A stretch of 64,000 nt of DNA, taken from assembly GCF_000802185.1 (NCBI RefSeq), contig NZ_KN676113.1, forward strand, positions 1,694,819 through 1,758,818. Reading direction: 5' to 3'. This DNA is from Belnapia sp. F-4-1 (GTDB lineage: Bacteria; Pseudomonadota; Alphaproteobacteria; Acetobacterales; Acetobacteraceae). Positions 1-7,737 of the stretch are shown one piece after another. Each line of letters begins with the position of its first letter. The first letter of the stretch is position 1. A program made the translations under genes and the position numbers. The notes under the pieces were generated by a model. That model searched no databases. It worked only from the letters and a program-made list of their open reading frames with translations, and was not told where the DNA came from.

Positions 1-160
1 CTACCTCCGGCGCCAGCCCCCGAGCCAGCACCGCCGCCCCCGGCGGCAGCCGCGCCGCCAGCGCCCGCGGGTCGGGCAGCCGCACCGGGTCGCTCACCAG
101 CACCAGCCGCGGCCCCGCCCATGGCTTGAGCCGCCGCGCCGCTGCCCCTAGCTTCTCCAT
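1..160 (-). CDS. thiamine phosphate synthase-like protein (partial)
   Basis: This is the N-terminal 53 codons of a gene that runs off the left edge. ATG lies at 160-158 and no stop is met. The visible peptide has a basic start, then a hydrophobic beta strand (RLVLVSDP), then DPRALAARLPPGAAVLARG. That pattern resembles the first strand and helix of the TIM-barrel thiamine phosphate synthase (ThiE/TenI) family, which couples HMP-PP and thiazole phosphate. The assignment rests on this short stretch and on the yggS neighbour, so it is tentative. Its start codon lies only three bases from the divergent yggS start, so the two transcripts must overlap or be leaderless. Confidence 0.55.
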   Translation of the reverse strand, partial: MEKLGAAARRLKPWAGPRLVLVSDPVRLPDPRALAARLPPGAAVLARGLAPEV

Positions 161-163
161 CGC

Positions 164-829
164 ATGACCGACATCGCCGCAAACCTCGCCCGCATCCAGG
201 CCAGGATCGCCGAGGCCACCGCCCGCGCCAACCGCCCGGCCGGCGCGGTGACGCTCGTCGCCGTCTCCAAGACCAACCCGGCCGAAGCCGTCGCCGCCGC
301 GCTCGCCGCCGGGCAGGCGGTCTTCGGCGAGAACCGCGTGCAGGAGGCCGCGGGCAAATTCCCCGCCCTCCGCCCGGACTGGCCAGCGCTTCGCCTGCAC
401 ATCATCGGCGGCCTGCAGACCAACAAGGTCCGCGACGCCGTCCGCCTCGCCGATGTCATCGAAAGCCTGGACCGCCCGAAGCTCGCCATCGCCATCGCCG
501 AGGCCATGGCGAAGGAAGGCCGCCGCCCCGACCTGCTGGTCCAGGTGAATACCGGCGACGAGCCGCAAAAAGCCGGCGTCCCCCGCGCCGAAGCCGAAGC
601 CTTCCTCCGCGCCTGTCGCGAGGAATGGGATCTGCCGGTGCGCGGCCTGATGTGCATCCCGCCGGCGGCGGAGGACCCTCGGCCGCACTTCCTCCATCTG
701 GCGGACCTCGCCGCCCGCTACGCCCTGCCCATGCTCAGCATGGGGATGAGCGCCGATTTCGAGGCGGCGATCGCCTGCGGCGCCACCCATGTACGGGTCG
801 GCAGCGCCATCTTCGGCGCGAGGGGCTAG
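164..829 (+). CDS. yggS: YggS/PLPBP family pyridoxal-5'-phosphate homeostasis protein
   Basis: This is a 221-residue cytosolic PLP-binding protein of the YggS/PROSC family, thought to buffer free PLP and maintain B6 and amino-acid balance; no enzymatic activity is established. The PLP-lysine motif LVAVSKTNP is visible with Lys36. GENRVQE follows in the next part of the barrel, and near the C terminus come LSMGMSADFEAAIACGAT and VRVGSAIFGAR, which form the phosphate-binding end. Length is normal for the family. The ATG at 164 starts immediately next to the divergent partial gene on the left. Identification is secure. Confidence 0.96.
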   Translation: MTDIAANLARIQARIAEATARANRPAGAVTLVAVSKTNPAEAVAAALAAGQAVFGENRVQEAAGKFPALRPDWPALRLHIIGGLQTNKVRDAVRLADVIESLDRPKLAIAIAEAMAKEGRRPDLLVQVNTGDEPQKAGVPRAEAEAFLRACREEWDLPVRGLMCIPPAAEDPRPHFLHLADLAARYALPMLSMGMSADFEAAIACGATHVRVGSAIFGARG

Positions 830-867
830 CTTCCGCAGCGGATGGCCGGTCGGCCCGGCCATAGGCG

Positions 868-1041
868 TTATTGCGGATGGTCGTTCTTCCCATAGGCGAA
901 CATCACCACCAACCCGGCCGCCATGAAGGCGAGGGCGGCCGGGGTGCCCATTTCCAGAAAGGCGAGCACCGCTCCGAGCGCCATCAGCCCCGCCACCACC
1001 GGCACCGGCCGCGCCATCGCCGTGCTGAACGTCCCTGCCAT
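868..1041 (-). CDS. small membrane protein, 57 aa
   Basis: This is a short hypothetical protein. Translation from ATG 1041 gives two hydrophobic stretches, PVPVVAGLMALGAVLAFLEM (about residues 12-31) and AALAFMAAGLVVMFAYG (about 35-51). A short charged tail ends in NDHPQ. A purine-rich AAGGAG sits about nine bases before the start, and codon use is like that of neighbouring genes. It lies 72 bases downstream of the L,D-transpeptidase gene and probably belongs to the same ribA operon. I do not recognise a family; it may be a two-helix inner-membrane protein. Confidence 0.65.
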   Translation of the reverse strand: MAGTFSTAMARPVPVVAGLMALGAVLAFLEMGTPAALAFMAAGLVVMFAYGKNDHPQ

Positions 1042-1113
1042 GACTCTTGGCTCCTTCCCCGCTGCTTTTGCAGCGACAGTGCCAGGGTCAGCGCAAAGAT
1101 GTCCAGGCCGTCA

Positions 1114-1611
1114 TCATTCCTCCATGACCTGGATGGCGCTCAGCCCCGCCCCCAGCACCGCCCGCAAGGCCGGCTCCGGAAGCGCGATGCATCCCTCCGT
1201 CGGCGCCAAGTCCGGCCGGGCGAGATGAAGGAAGATGGCGCTTCCCCGCCCCCGCTGCACCGGCGCGTCGTTCCAGCCGAGCACGCCGACGATGTCGTAG
1301 AGCGCATCCTCCCGCCACAGCACCTCGTGCCGCGCCGAATGCGGCAGCCGGACCTGCCGGTTGTAGTCGGCATGGGCGGGGTCGTCGCACCAGCCATCGG
1401 TGGGCGCGATCGGCTCCACCGAAACGCGGCAGCGCGGCGCTGCCACCCGGTCCGCCCGGTAGAGCACGCGCCGCAGCGGCAGCAGCCCGGCCGGCGTCGC
1501 CCCATCCCCCTCGCGCTTGTCCCGCCGGATGCCGCCCTTGCCGAGCGCGCAGCGCCAGGCGCCGGCCTCCAGCCGCAGCACTCCCCCGGGGCCGATGACG
1601 GCTGTCGTCAC
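1114..1611 (-). CDS. L,D-transpeptidase (YkuD/ErfK family)
   Basis: A 165-residue protein with the YkuD catalytic signature at its C-terminal end: His129 in IFLHLARP, then TEGCIAL with nucleophile Cys141. This family forms 3-3 peptidoglycan cross-links or attaches proteins to the wall, working outside the membrane. No clear signal peptide is visible, so export or processing is uncertain; short homologues of this kind in Alphaproteobacteria are often annotated from the catalytic domain alone. The GTG start at 1611 overlaps the TGA of ribA (GTGA), which implies translational coupling. Confidence 0.88.
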   Translation of the reverse strand: MTTAVIGPGGVLRLEAGAWRCALGKGGIRRDKREGDGATPAGLLPLRRVLYRADRVAAPRCRVSVEPIAPTDGWCDDPAHADYNRQVRLPHSARHEVLWREDALYDIVGVLGWNDAPVQRGRGSAIFLHLARPDLAPTEGCIALPEPALRAVLGAGLSAIQVMEE

Positions 1612-2756
1612 GCCAGCAGATGCCCGAAGCGGCGGGCCTTGGTTTCCAGATAGCCGTCATTCACCCCATTCGGGGCGAAGGCATGCGCCTCCCGCCCCTC
1701 CACCACGATGCCGCAGGCGGCGAGCGAGGCCAGCTTCTCCGGATTGTTGGTCAGCAGCCGCACCCGCTCGATGCCGAGCTGCCGCAGCATGGTCGCCGCC
1801 ACCATGAAATTACGCTCATCCGCGCCGTAGCCGAGCGCTTGGTTGGCATCAAGCGTGTCCAGCCCGCCGTCCTGCAGGCGATATGCGCGGAGCTTGTTGA
1901 CCAGCCCGATCCCCCTTCCCTCCTGCGCCAGGTAGAGCAGCACCCCCGCCCCCGCCTCGCCCATCCGCCGGATGGCGCCGCGCAGCTGCGGCCCGCAATC
2001 GCAGCGGAGCGAGCCGAGCAGGTCGCCGGTGAAGCATTCCGAATGCAGCCGCACCAGCGGCACCGCCTGCTCCTCCGGGCGGCCGATCAGGATGGCGAGG
2101 TGCTCGATCCCGCCATCCGCCGCGCGGAATGCGATGATCCGCGCATCCGGCGCGTCCTCGAGCGGCACCGCGGCCTCGGCCACCCGCCGCAGGGAGGTCG
2201 CAGCCTCCAGCGGATAGGCGAGCACATCCGCCGCCTCCACCGCCAGCAGTTCGCCGCGCGCGGCACCCGCCGGTGCCGCCACCACCGCCGGCAGCAACCG
2301 CCCGAGCTTCGCCAGCGCCAGCGCCGCATCGGAGGCCGGCGGCGCCGGCACCCGCTCCGTCCGAGTGCCCTCCGGCAGGCGGTCGGCGGTCGGGTCCGCC
2401 AGGCTGCGTAGCAATGCCGGGTCCAGCAGCCCCGGCGGGGCGCGAAGGGCGATCGCCGCCTCCTCCACCCCCTGCACCGGCCGCAGCGCTGGCGTCGGGG
2501 CGATCTCCGCCGCCCGGTTCGGCGCCAGCAGCAGCACCGCCGGCCCCTTGGCGAGCGCCACCAACTCGGCGAGCCCTGCCGCCCCGACCGTTTCCGCCGC
2601 GGCCATCACCAGCGCCTGCTCGCCGGCGCGCAGCAGCACGGGCGTACCCCGTCGCAGCTCCGCGGCGGCGCGATGCACCGTCCGCAACGTGTGGGCGGAG
2701 GCAGGCACGCCAGATGGCCCGGTGCCGAGCGGGTCAGAAACAAGGGGAAAGGGCAT
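1608..2756 (-). CDS. ribA: GTP cyclohydrolase II
   Basis: First step of riboflavin synthesis: opens GTP to 2,5-diamino-6-ribosylamino-pyrimidinone phosphate. The C-terminal half carries the zinc ligands Cys241, Cys252 and Cys254 (SECFTGDLLGSLRCDCG) and the conserved YLAQEGRGIGL segment. The N-terminal ~200 residues resemble the RibB-like moiety of RibBA proteins but show no recognisable DHBP-synthase metal site, so this is probably a monofunctional enzyme with a degenerate N-terminal domain. I chose ATG 2756 (MPFPLVSDP) over an upstream extension that is low-complexity and polar. I saw no FMN riboswitch in the ~200 bp leader. Confidence 0.93.
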   Translation of the reverse strand: MPFPLVSDPLGTGPSGVPASAHTLRTVHRAAAELRRGTPVLLRAGEQALVMAAAETVGAAGLAELVALAKGPAVLLLAPNRAAEIAPTPALRPVQGVEEAAIALRAPPGLLDPALLRSLADPTADRLPEGTRTERVPAPPASDAALALAKLGRLLPAVVAAPAGAARGELLAVEAADVLAYPLEAATSLRRVAEAAVPLEDAPDARIIAFRAADGGIEHLAILIGRPEEQAVPLVRLHSECFTGDLLGSLRCDCGPQLRGAIRRMGEAGAGVLLYLAQEGRGIGLVNKLRAYRLQDGGLDTLDANQALGYGADERNFMVAATMLRQLGIERVRLLTNNPEKLASLAACGIVVEGREAHAFAPNGVNDGYLETKARRFGHLLA

Positions 2757-2961
2757 GGTCGTCAATCTGGATCCGTTCAAGCCGATGGCGCCTGATGAAT
2801 GTGGCAACGAGACGGCATAAGGCCGAGAGGCGGAGCGAAATATTGATTGCAGGTCACGCTCGACCCGCTCTCTGGCGTGCAATGGCTTGACAACTGCGCC
2901 ACAGCTTCGCCATCGACTAGGCTTAATCTAGTTTGAAAAGAATCCTTCCTTGGGAGATGGC

Positions 2962-3681
2962 ATGGCTGGCCCCCGCCCGTTGCTGATCGTGGATGACGAC
3001 GCCGCCCTTCGGGCCACGCTGGCGGAGCAGCTTTCGCTCGACGGCGAATTCGATCCCGCCGAGGCCGCCACGGCCGGCGAGGCCGAGGAGATGCTCGCCT
3101 CCGCCGCGAACCGCTTCGACGCCGTGCTGCTGGATATCGGCCTGCCCGACGGCGATGGCCGCGAGCTTTGCACCCGCCTGCGCCGCCAGGGGCTGAAGAT
3201 CCCCGTCATCATGCTGACCGGCGCCGATGCCGAGGCCGATGTGGTGCGCGGACTGGATGCCGGCGCCAACGACTACATCGCCAAGCCCTTCCGGCTGAAC
3301 GAGTTGCTGGCGCGGCTGCGCGCCCAGCTCCGCGTCTTCGACAACTCCGAGGACGCCGTCTTCCTGGTCGGCCCCTACACCTTCCGCCCCTCGGCGAAGC
3401 TGCTGATGGAGCAGGCCCGCAACCGCAAGATCCGCCTCACCGAGAAGGAGAGCGCGATCCTGAAATACCTCTACCGGGCGGGCGGCAAGCCGGTGGGGCG
3501 GCAGATCCTGCTGAACGAGGTCTGGGGCTACAACAGCGCGGTGACGACCCACACGCTGGAGACGCATATCTACCGCCTCCGCCAGAAGATCGAGCCGGAC
3601 CCGACCAATGCCCGGCTCCTGCTGACCGAAGGCGGCGGCTACCGCCTCGACCCGGCGGCAGGCTCCCCCGCCGCCGGATAG
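2962..3681 (+). CDS. OmpR-family DNA-binding response regulator
   Basis: A two-component regulator of 239 residues. The receiver domain has the acidic triad at Asp11-Asp13, phosphoacceptor Asp58 (LLDIGLPDGDG), Thr86 and Lys108 (YIAKPF). It is followed by a winged-helix Trans_reg_C domain (about residues 135-230) with the KESAILKYLYR and THTLETHIYRLRQKIE segments typical of OmpR-type DNA binding. GGGAG lies five bases before ATG 2962. No histidine kinase is adjacent, so its partner is encoded elsewhere. It diverges from ribA across about 200 bp. Confidence 0.95.
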   Translation: MAGPRPLLIVDDDAALRATLAEQLSLDGEFDPAEAATAGEAEEMLASAANRFDAVLLDIGLPDGDGRELCTRLRRQGLKIPVIMLTGADAEADVVRGLDAGANDYIAKPFRLNELLARLRAQLRVFDNSEDAVFLVGPYTFRPSAKLLMEQARNRKIRLTEKESAILKYLYRAGGKPVGRQILLNEVWGYNSAVTTHTLETHIYRLRQKIEPDPTNARLLLTEGGGYRLDPAAGSPAAG

Positions 3682-3688
3682 CCGGCCT

Positions 3689-4282
3689 TCACTCGAACCG
3701 GGCAGCCTCGTCGAAGGACAGGCGCGGGCTGCGGGGGAACAGGCCGCTCTCGTCGCCATAGCCCAGGTTGACGAGGAAGTTCGACTTCCAGCTCGTCCCG
3801 GCAAAGAAGGCCTCGTCCACCCTGGCATTGTCGAAACCGCTCATCGGCCCGGCATCGAGGCCGATCGCCCGCGCGGCCAGGATCAGGTACGCCCCCTGCA
3901 GCGAGCCGTTGCGGAAGGCCGTGACCTCGGCCAGTGCGTCGTTGCCGGCGAACCAGGACCACGCATCGGCATGCGGGAAGAGCTTCGGCAGCTCGTCGTA
4001 GAAGCGCGTGTCATGCGCCACGATGGCGATGACCGGCGCCGTCATCGTCTTCTCGAGATTGCCCTCGGACAGCGCCGGCCGCAGCTTCTCCTTGCCCTCG
4101 GCGGTGCGGATGAAGACGAAGCGCGCCGGCGAGGAGTTGGCGCTGGTCGGGCCGAATTTGAGCAGGTCGTAGAGCTCGGCCAGCTTGGTGTCCGGCACGG
4201 GCCGGTCCTGCCACTTGTAGTGGGTGCGGGCGGTGCGGAAGAGGGTGTCGAGCGCGGCGGCGTCGATAGTCTGGTCAGCCAT
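3689..4282 (-). CDS. malonic semialdehyde reductase RutE-like nitroreductase
   Basis: A 197-residue FMN-dependent nitroreductase-fold protein. Landmarks are the N-terminal [16 protein letters not shown] segment, [16 protein letters not shown], the [27 protein letters not shown] core and a C-terminal LVNLGYGD. These match the RutE/YdfG-type subfamily (malonic semialdehyde reductase of the Rut pyrimidine pathway). No other rut genes are in the immediate neighbourhood, so the physiological substrate may differ. It is transcribed convergently with the OmpR-type regulator, whose stop is seven bases away. Confidence 0.9.
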   Translation of the reverse strand: MADQTIDAAALDTLFRTARTHYKWQDRPVPDTKLAELYDLLKFGPTSANSSPARFVFIRTAEGKEKLRPALSEGNLEKTMTAPVIAIVAHDTRFYDELPKLFPHADAWSWFAGNDALAEVTAFRNGSLQGAYLILAARAIGLDAGPMSGFDNARVDEAFFAGTSWKSNFLVNLGYGDESGLFPRSPRLSFDEAARFE

Positions 4283-4364
4283 GGCAAGCTCCTGAAGGCT
4301 TCGCTATGCCAACCGGTATCGCCCCGCCACGGCCCGGCGCCAATCCCGCCGGGCCCATCACCAC

Positions 4365-4381
4365 CATCACCGATGGTGATG
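4365..4381 (-). terminator. short hairpin after the NifU-domain gene
   Basis: CATCACC, a three-base loop GAT, then GGTGATG form a perfect 7-bp stem five bases downstream of the NifU-domain stop on the minus strand. No U-run follows, so terminator activity is uncertain. It separates the NifU gene from the RutE-like gene. Confidence 0.4.
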
Positions 4382-4385
4382 AGGC

Positions 4386-4946
4386 TCAGGCCTCCACTTG
4401 CTCCACCGCCACGACTTCCGGCACATAATGCCGAAGCATATTCTCCACGCCATGCTTCAGCGTGGCACGCGAGGAGGGGCAGCCCGAGCAGGCTCCCTGG
4501 AGATGCAGCCGCACCACGCCATCCCGAAAGCCGCGGAAGACGATGTCGCCGCCATCCCCCGCCACCGCCGGCCGCACGCGGGTGTCGAGCAGTTCCTTGA
4601 TCTGGTCGACGATCTCGGCGTCGGCCTCGTCGTATTCCTCGGCCTCCGCATCGCCGTCGCTGTCGAGCACCGGCAGCCCGGCCATGAAGTGGTCCATGAT
4701 GGCGCCGAGCACCTGCGGCCGCAGCTGCGCCCAATCGGCGTCGTCGGTCTGGGTGACGGTGACGAAATCCCCGCCGAGGAACACCCGCGCCACGCCGCCA
4801 AGGGCGAAGATGCGGCTGGCCAGCGGGCTGCGCGCCGCCACATCGGCGGACGCGAAATCGGCCGTTCCCCGGTCGCCCATCACCTCCCGCCCGGGGAGGA
4901 ATTTCAGGGTGGCGGGGTTGGGGGTACCTTCGGTCTCGATGAACAT
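4386..4946 (-). CDS. NifU family Fe-S scaffold/carrier protein
   Basis: A 186-residue protein with an N-terminal Nfu_N domain (MFIETEGTPNPATLKFLPG) and a C-terminal NifU-like domain. The latter starts near residue 112 and ends with GACSGCPSS, whose Cys153 and Cys156 bridge an Fe-S cluster. Proteins of this architecture (NfuA/Nfu1 type) carry clusters to apo-enzymes. An acidic linker (DGDAEAEEYDEADAE) joins the domains. ATG 4946 is preferred because the Nfu_N domain begins there; a longer in-frame extension is basic and unconserved in character. Confidence 0.95.
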   Translation of the reverse strand: MFIETEGTPNPATLKFLPGREVMGDRGTADFASADVAARSPLASRIFALGGVARVFLGGDFVTVTQTDDADWAQLRPQVLGAIMDHFMAGLPVLDSDGDAEAEEYDEADAEIVDQIKELLDTRVRPAVAGDGGDIVFRGFRDGVVRLHLQGACSGCPSSRATLKHGVENMLRHYVPEVVAVEQVEA

Positions 4947-5022
4947 CGGTCGGATCCTGCCAGTTCGGCTTAATTCCGGACTAACGTGGTCGGCTTTAGC
5001 CCCAGATGCAACCCATCGCCGC

Positions 5023-6195
5023 CTATTCGGCGGCGACGGCCGGCGTGCCGCCATGCTTCGCCCCGCGGACGGGCTTCTGCTTCGGCTCATGCTTCATCTC
5101 GGCCATGGTCTGCTCGACATGCCGGGAGAAGACGAAATCCGCCTTCCGCTGGTGCGTCAGGTCGATCTCGGGGGCCATCTCGCCCTCGGTCTTCGGCCCG
5201 CGCATCTGCCGCGCCATCGCCTTCACCGGATGCTTGATCGAGTCGATCACCGCCGAGGCCTCGAAGCCGGAATGCACCATGCAGTCGGCGCATTTCTCGT
5301 AATTGCCGACCCCGTACTTGTCCCAGTCGGTGGTCTCCATGAGCTCCTTGAAGCTCTTCGCATAGCCCTCGCCCAGCAGGTAGCAGGGCCGCTGCCAGCC
5401 GAAGATGTTCCGCGTCGGGTTGCCCCAGGGCGTGCAGTTGTAGGTCTGGTTGCCGGCCAGGAAGTCGAGGAAGAGCGGGCTGTTGCCCATCTTCCACCCC
5501 TTCCCCTTGCCGCGGGCGAAGATGCCGCGGAACAGCTCCTTCGTCTTCCGCCGGTTGAGGAAGTGCTGCTGGTCCGGCGCCCGCTCATAGGCATAGCCCG
5601 GCGAGACCATGATGGCGTCGACGCCCATGGCCGTGACGTCGTCGAAGAAGCGGGCCATCCGCTCCGGCTCGGCATTGTTGAACAGCGTCGCGTTGATGGC
5701 GACGCGGAAGCCGCGCGCCTTCGCATCCTTCAGCGCGGCCACGGCCCGGTCATAAACGCCCTTCTGGCTGACCGCCCAGTCATGCTGGTCCTTGTCGCCG
5801 TCGAGGTGGATGTCCCAGGTGAAGTTCGGGTGCGGCTTGTACTGCTCGATCCGCTTCTCGAGCAGCAGCGCGTTGGTGCAGAGGATGACGACCTTGCCGC
5901 GGGCGAGGATCCCCTCGACGATCTGCGGCATCTCCTTGTGCAGCAGCGGCTCGCCCCCGGCGATGGCCACCACCGGCACGCCCGTCTCGTCGACGGCCTG
6001 TAGGCATTCCTCGACCGAGAGGCGCTTGTTCAGGATCGGGTCCGGATAGTCGATCTTGCCGCAGCCCGAGCAGGCCAGGTTGCACTTGAACAGTGGCTCC
6101 AGCATGAGCACGAGCGGATAGCGCTTGCGCCCCAGCATGTGCTGCTTGAGCACATAGGCGCCGACCTTCATCTGCTGCCGCAGCGGGATACCCAT
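5023..6195 (-). CDS. hpnH: adenosyl-hopene transferase HpnH (radical SAM)
   Basis: A 390-residue radical SAM enzyme that joins 5'-deoxyadenosine to hopene (diploptene), the first step in making extended C35 hopanoids. The [4Fe-4S]/SAM motif CNLACSGCG has Cys38, Cys42 and Cys45; VAIAGGEPLLH follows, and the C terminus keeps the cysteine cluster YEKCADCMVHSGFEAS of the HpnH family. It lies 14 bases downstream of ispH, so isoprenoid precursor and hopanoid modification genes are probably co-transcribed. Length and motifs match the family throughout. Confidence 0.97.
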   Translation of the reverse strand: MGIPLRQQMKVGAYVLKQHMLGRKRYPLVLMLEPLFKCNLACSGCGKIDYPDPILNKRLSVEECLQAVDETGVPVVAIAGGEPLLHKEMPQIVEGILARGKVVILCTNALLLEKRIEQYKPHPNFTWDIHLDGDKDQHDWAVSQKGVYDRAVAALKDAKARGFRVAINATLFNNAEPERMARFFDDVTAMGVDAIMVSPGYAYERAPDQQHFLNRRKTKELFRGIFARGKGKGWKMGNSPLFLDFLAGNQTYNCTPWGNPTRNIFGWQRPCYLLGEGYAKSFKELMETTDWDKYGVGNYEKCADCMVHSGFEASAVIDSIKHPVKAMARQMRGPKTEGEMAPEIDLTHQRKADFVFSRHVEQTMAEMKHEPKQKPVRGAKHGGTPAVAAE

Positions 6196-6209
6196 AGCGA
6201 ACCTGCTCC

Positions 6210-7154
6210 TCAGCTTGCCGCGCTGGCCTCTGGCTCGACCAGGGCCGCCGGCAGCTTGAACGATACATCCTCGACGATGCCGGGCAGTGCGGAGACCTCG
6301 ACCGGGCCAAGCCGCCCGAGCGTCGCGATCACCTCCTCCACCAGGCTTTCCGGGGCGGAGGCCCCGGCCGTGATACCAACAACCTCGGCGCCGCGCAGCC
6401 AGTCCGGCCGCAGCGCCCCGGCATCCGGGATCAGGTAGCAGGGCACCCCCTGCTCCGACCCGATCTCCCGGAGGCGGTTAGAGTTGGAACTGTTGGCGGC
6501 TCCTACAACCAGCAACACGTCCACCCGCCGCGCCAGCTCGCGCACCGCCGTCTGCCGGTTCTGGGTGGCGTAGCAGATGTCCCGCGTATCAGGACCGACG
6601 AGGTCCGTGAAGCGGGCTTTCAGCGCCTCGATGATTCCGCGCGTATCATCGACCGAGAGCGTGGTCTGGGTGACGAAGGCCACCGGCCGGTCCGCGGCGA
6701 TCGGCAGGGCCGCCACCTCCGCTGCCGTCGCGACCAGATGAACCTCGCCGGGGATCTGCCCCAGGGTTCCTTCCACCTCTGGGTGCCCGGCATGGCCGAT
6801 GAGGACGAGCACCCGCCCCTGTGCGATGTAGCGCTGCCCCTCGCTATGGACCTTGGAGACGAGGGGGCAGGTGGCGTCCAGCACCGGCAACCCCCGCGCC
6901 TCCGCCTCCTGCTCGACCGCGCGGGAGACGCCATGGGCGCTGAAGACGGTCACCGCCCCCGGCGGCACCTCCTCCAGTGCCTCGACGAAGCGGGCGCCCT
7001 TGGCCTCCAGCGTCTCGACGACCCGGCGGTTGTGGACGATCTCGTGCCGCACATAGACGGGAGCGCCATATTTCTCGAGTGCCCGCTCGACGATATCCAC
7101 CGCCCGCACGACACCGGCGCAGAAACCCCTCGGCTGCGCCAGAACAATCCGCAT
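6210..7154 (-). CDS. ispH: 4-hydroxy-3-methylbut-2-enyl diphosphate reductase
   Basis: Last step of the MEP pathway, giving IPP and DMAPP. The three cluster cysteines are visible: Cys12 (PRGFCAGV), Cys96 (LDATCPLV) and Cys194 (ICYATQNRQ). The family histidines occur in VRHEIVHN and [10 protein letters not shown], and SSNSNRL follows. I chose ATG 7154 because [15 protein letters not shown] is the canonical N terminus and GGGGG-type purines precede it; the upstream TTG would add only two residues. It forms an operon with hpnH. Confidence 0.97.
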   Translation of the reverse strand: MRIVLAQPRGFCAGVVRAVDIVERALEKYGAPVYVRHEIVHNRRVVETLEAKGARFVEALEEVPPGAVTVFSAHGVSRAVEQEAEARGLPVLDATCPLVSKVHSEGQRYIAQGRVLVLIGHAGHPEVEGTLGQIPGEVHLVATAAEVAALPIAADRPVAFVTQTTLSVDDTRGIIEALKARFTDLVGPDTRDICYATQNRQTAVRELARRVDVLLVVGAANSSNSNRLREIGSEQGVPCYLIPDAGALRPDWLRGAEVVGITAGASAPESLVEEVIATLGRLGPVEVSALPGIVEDVSFKLPAALVEPEASAAS

Positions 7155-7338
7155 CAGCAACGCCCCCTAGCCTGATCGCTGCCGGCAGCATCCCCTGCTG
7201 TCCCCTGGGGCCTGCGGCGATCGTTCCACCTCGCGGCATCTTGCGCTGCCCATGTTTTGCTGCACTTTGCCGCCGCGTTGCAACCGGGGAGTAGCGCACG
7301 GCATGACAGCGCCGATTCCTCCCTGGCCGGAGAGTGCC

Positions 7339-7737
7339 ATGTCACAGCTTGCGTCCCTGGCCCGCCGCGCCCTGCTGGCGGCGCTCCTGTCCAGCCTCGC
7401 CCTCCCCCTCGCCCTGCTGGGGGCGGGGCCGGCCTCCGCCCATGCCATCGTCGTCACCTCGGAGCCCGCGGCCGGCGCAGCCCTCGCCGCCGCCCCGCGC
7501 CAGGTGACGATCCGCTTCAACAGCCGGCTCGACCATGCCCGCAGCCGCCTGCTGCTGATCGGCGCCGACAATGCCCAGATCCCCCTCCCCATCGCCGAGG
7601 AGAGCGACCCGGTGGTGCTCGCCGCGTCCCTCCCGGCCACGATCGCCCCCGGCGAGTGGCGGCTGCGCTGGCAGGTGCTGGCGATCGACGGGCATATCAC
7701 CCGCGGGGACATCCCCTTCACGCTGAAGGCCCCGTAA
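7339..7737 (+). CDS. copC: copper resistance protein CopC
   Basis: A small periplasmic copper-binding protein of 132 residues. A signal peptide with twin arginines and a long hydrophobic core ends at PASA, so the mature chain would begin with His35, the usual N-terminal copper ligand in CopC. The cupredoxin-like fold continues with TSEPAAGAAL and VTIRFNSRL, and ends near Asp117 and His119 (DGHITRGD), another typical ligand set. GGAG is about seven bases before ATG 7339. The stop is directly abutted by the copD start. Confidence 0.9.
   Translation: MSQLASLARRALLAALLSSLALPLALLGAGPASAHAIVVTSEPAAGAALAAAPRQVTIRFNSRLDHARSRLLLIGADNAQIPLPIAEESDPVVLAASLPATIAPGEWRLRWQVLAIDGHITRGDIPFTLKAP

Noticed and set aside
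2757-2961. Possible FMN riboswitch upstream of ribA
   Set aside because: None of the conserved RFN-element blocks could be seen in the leader.
4462-6003. 513-codon plus frame over the NifU and hpnH genes
   Set aside because: No recognisable domain, and it spans two solid minus-strand genes.
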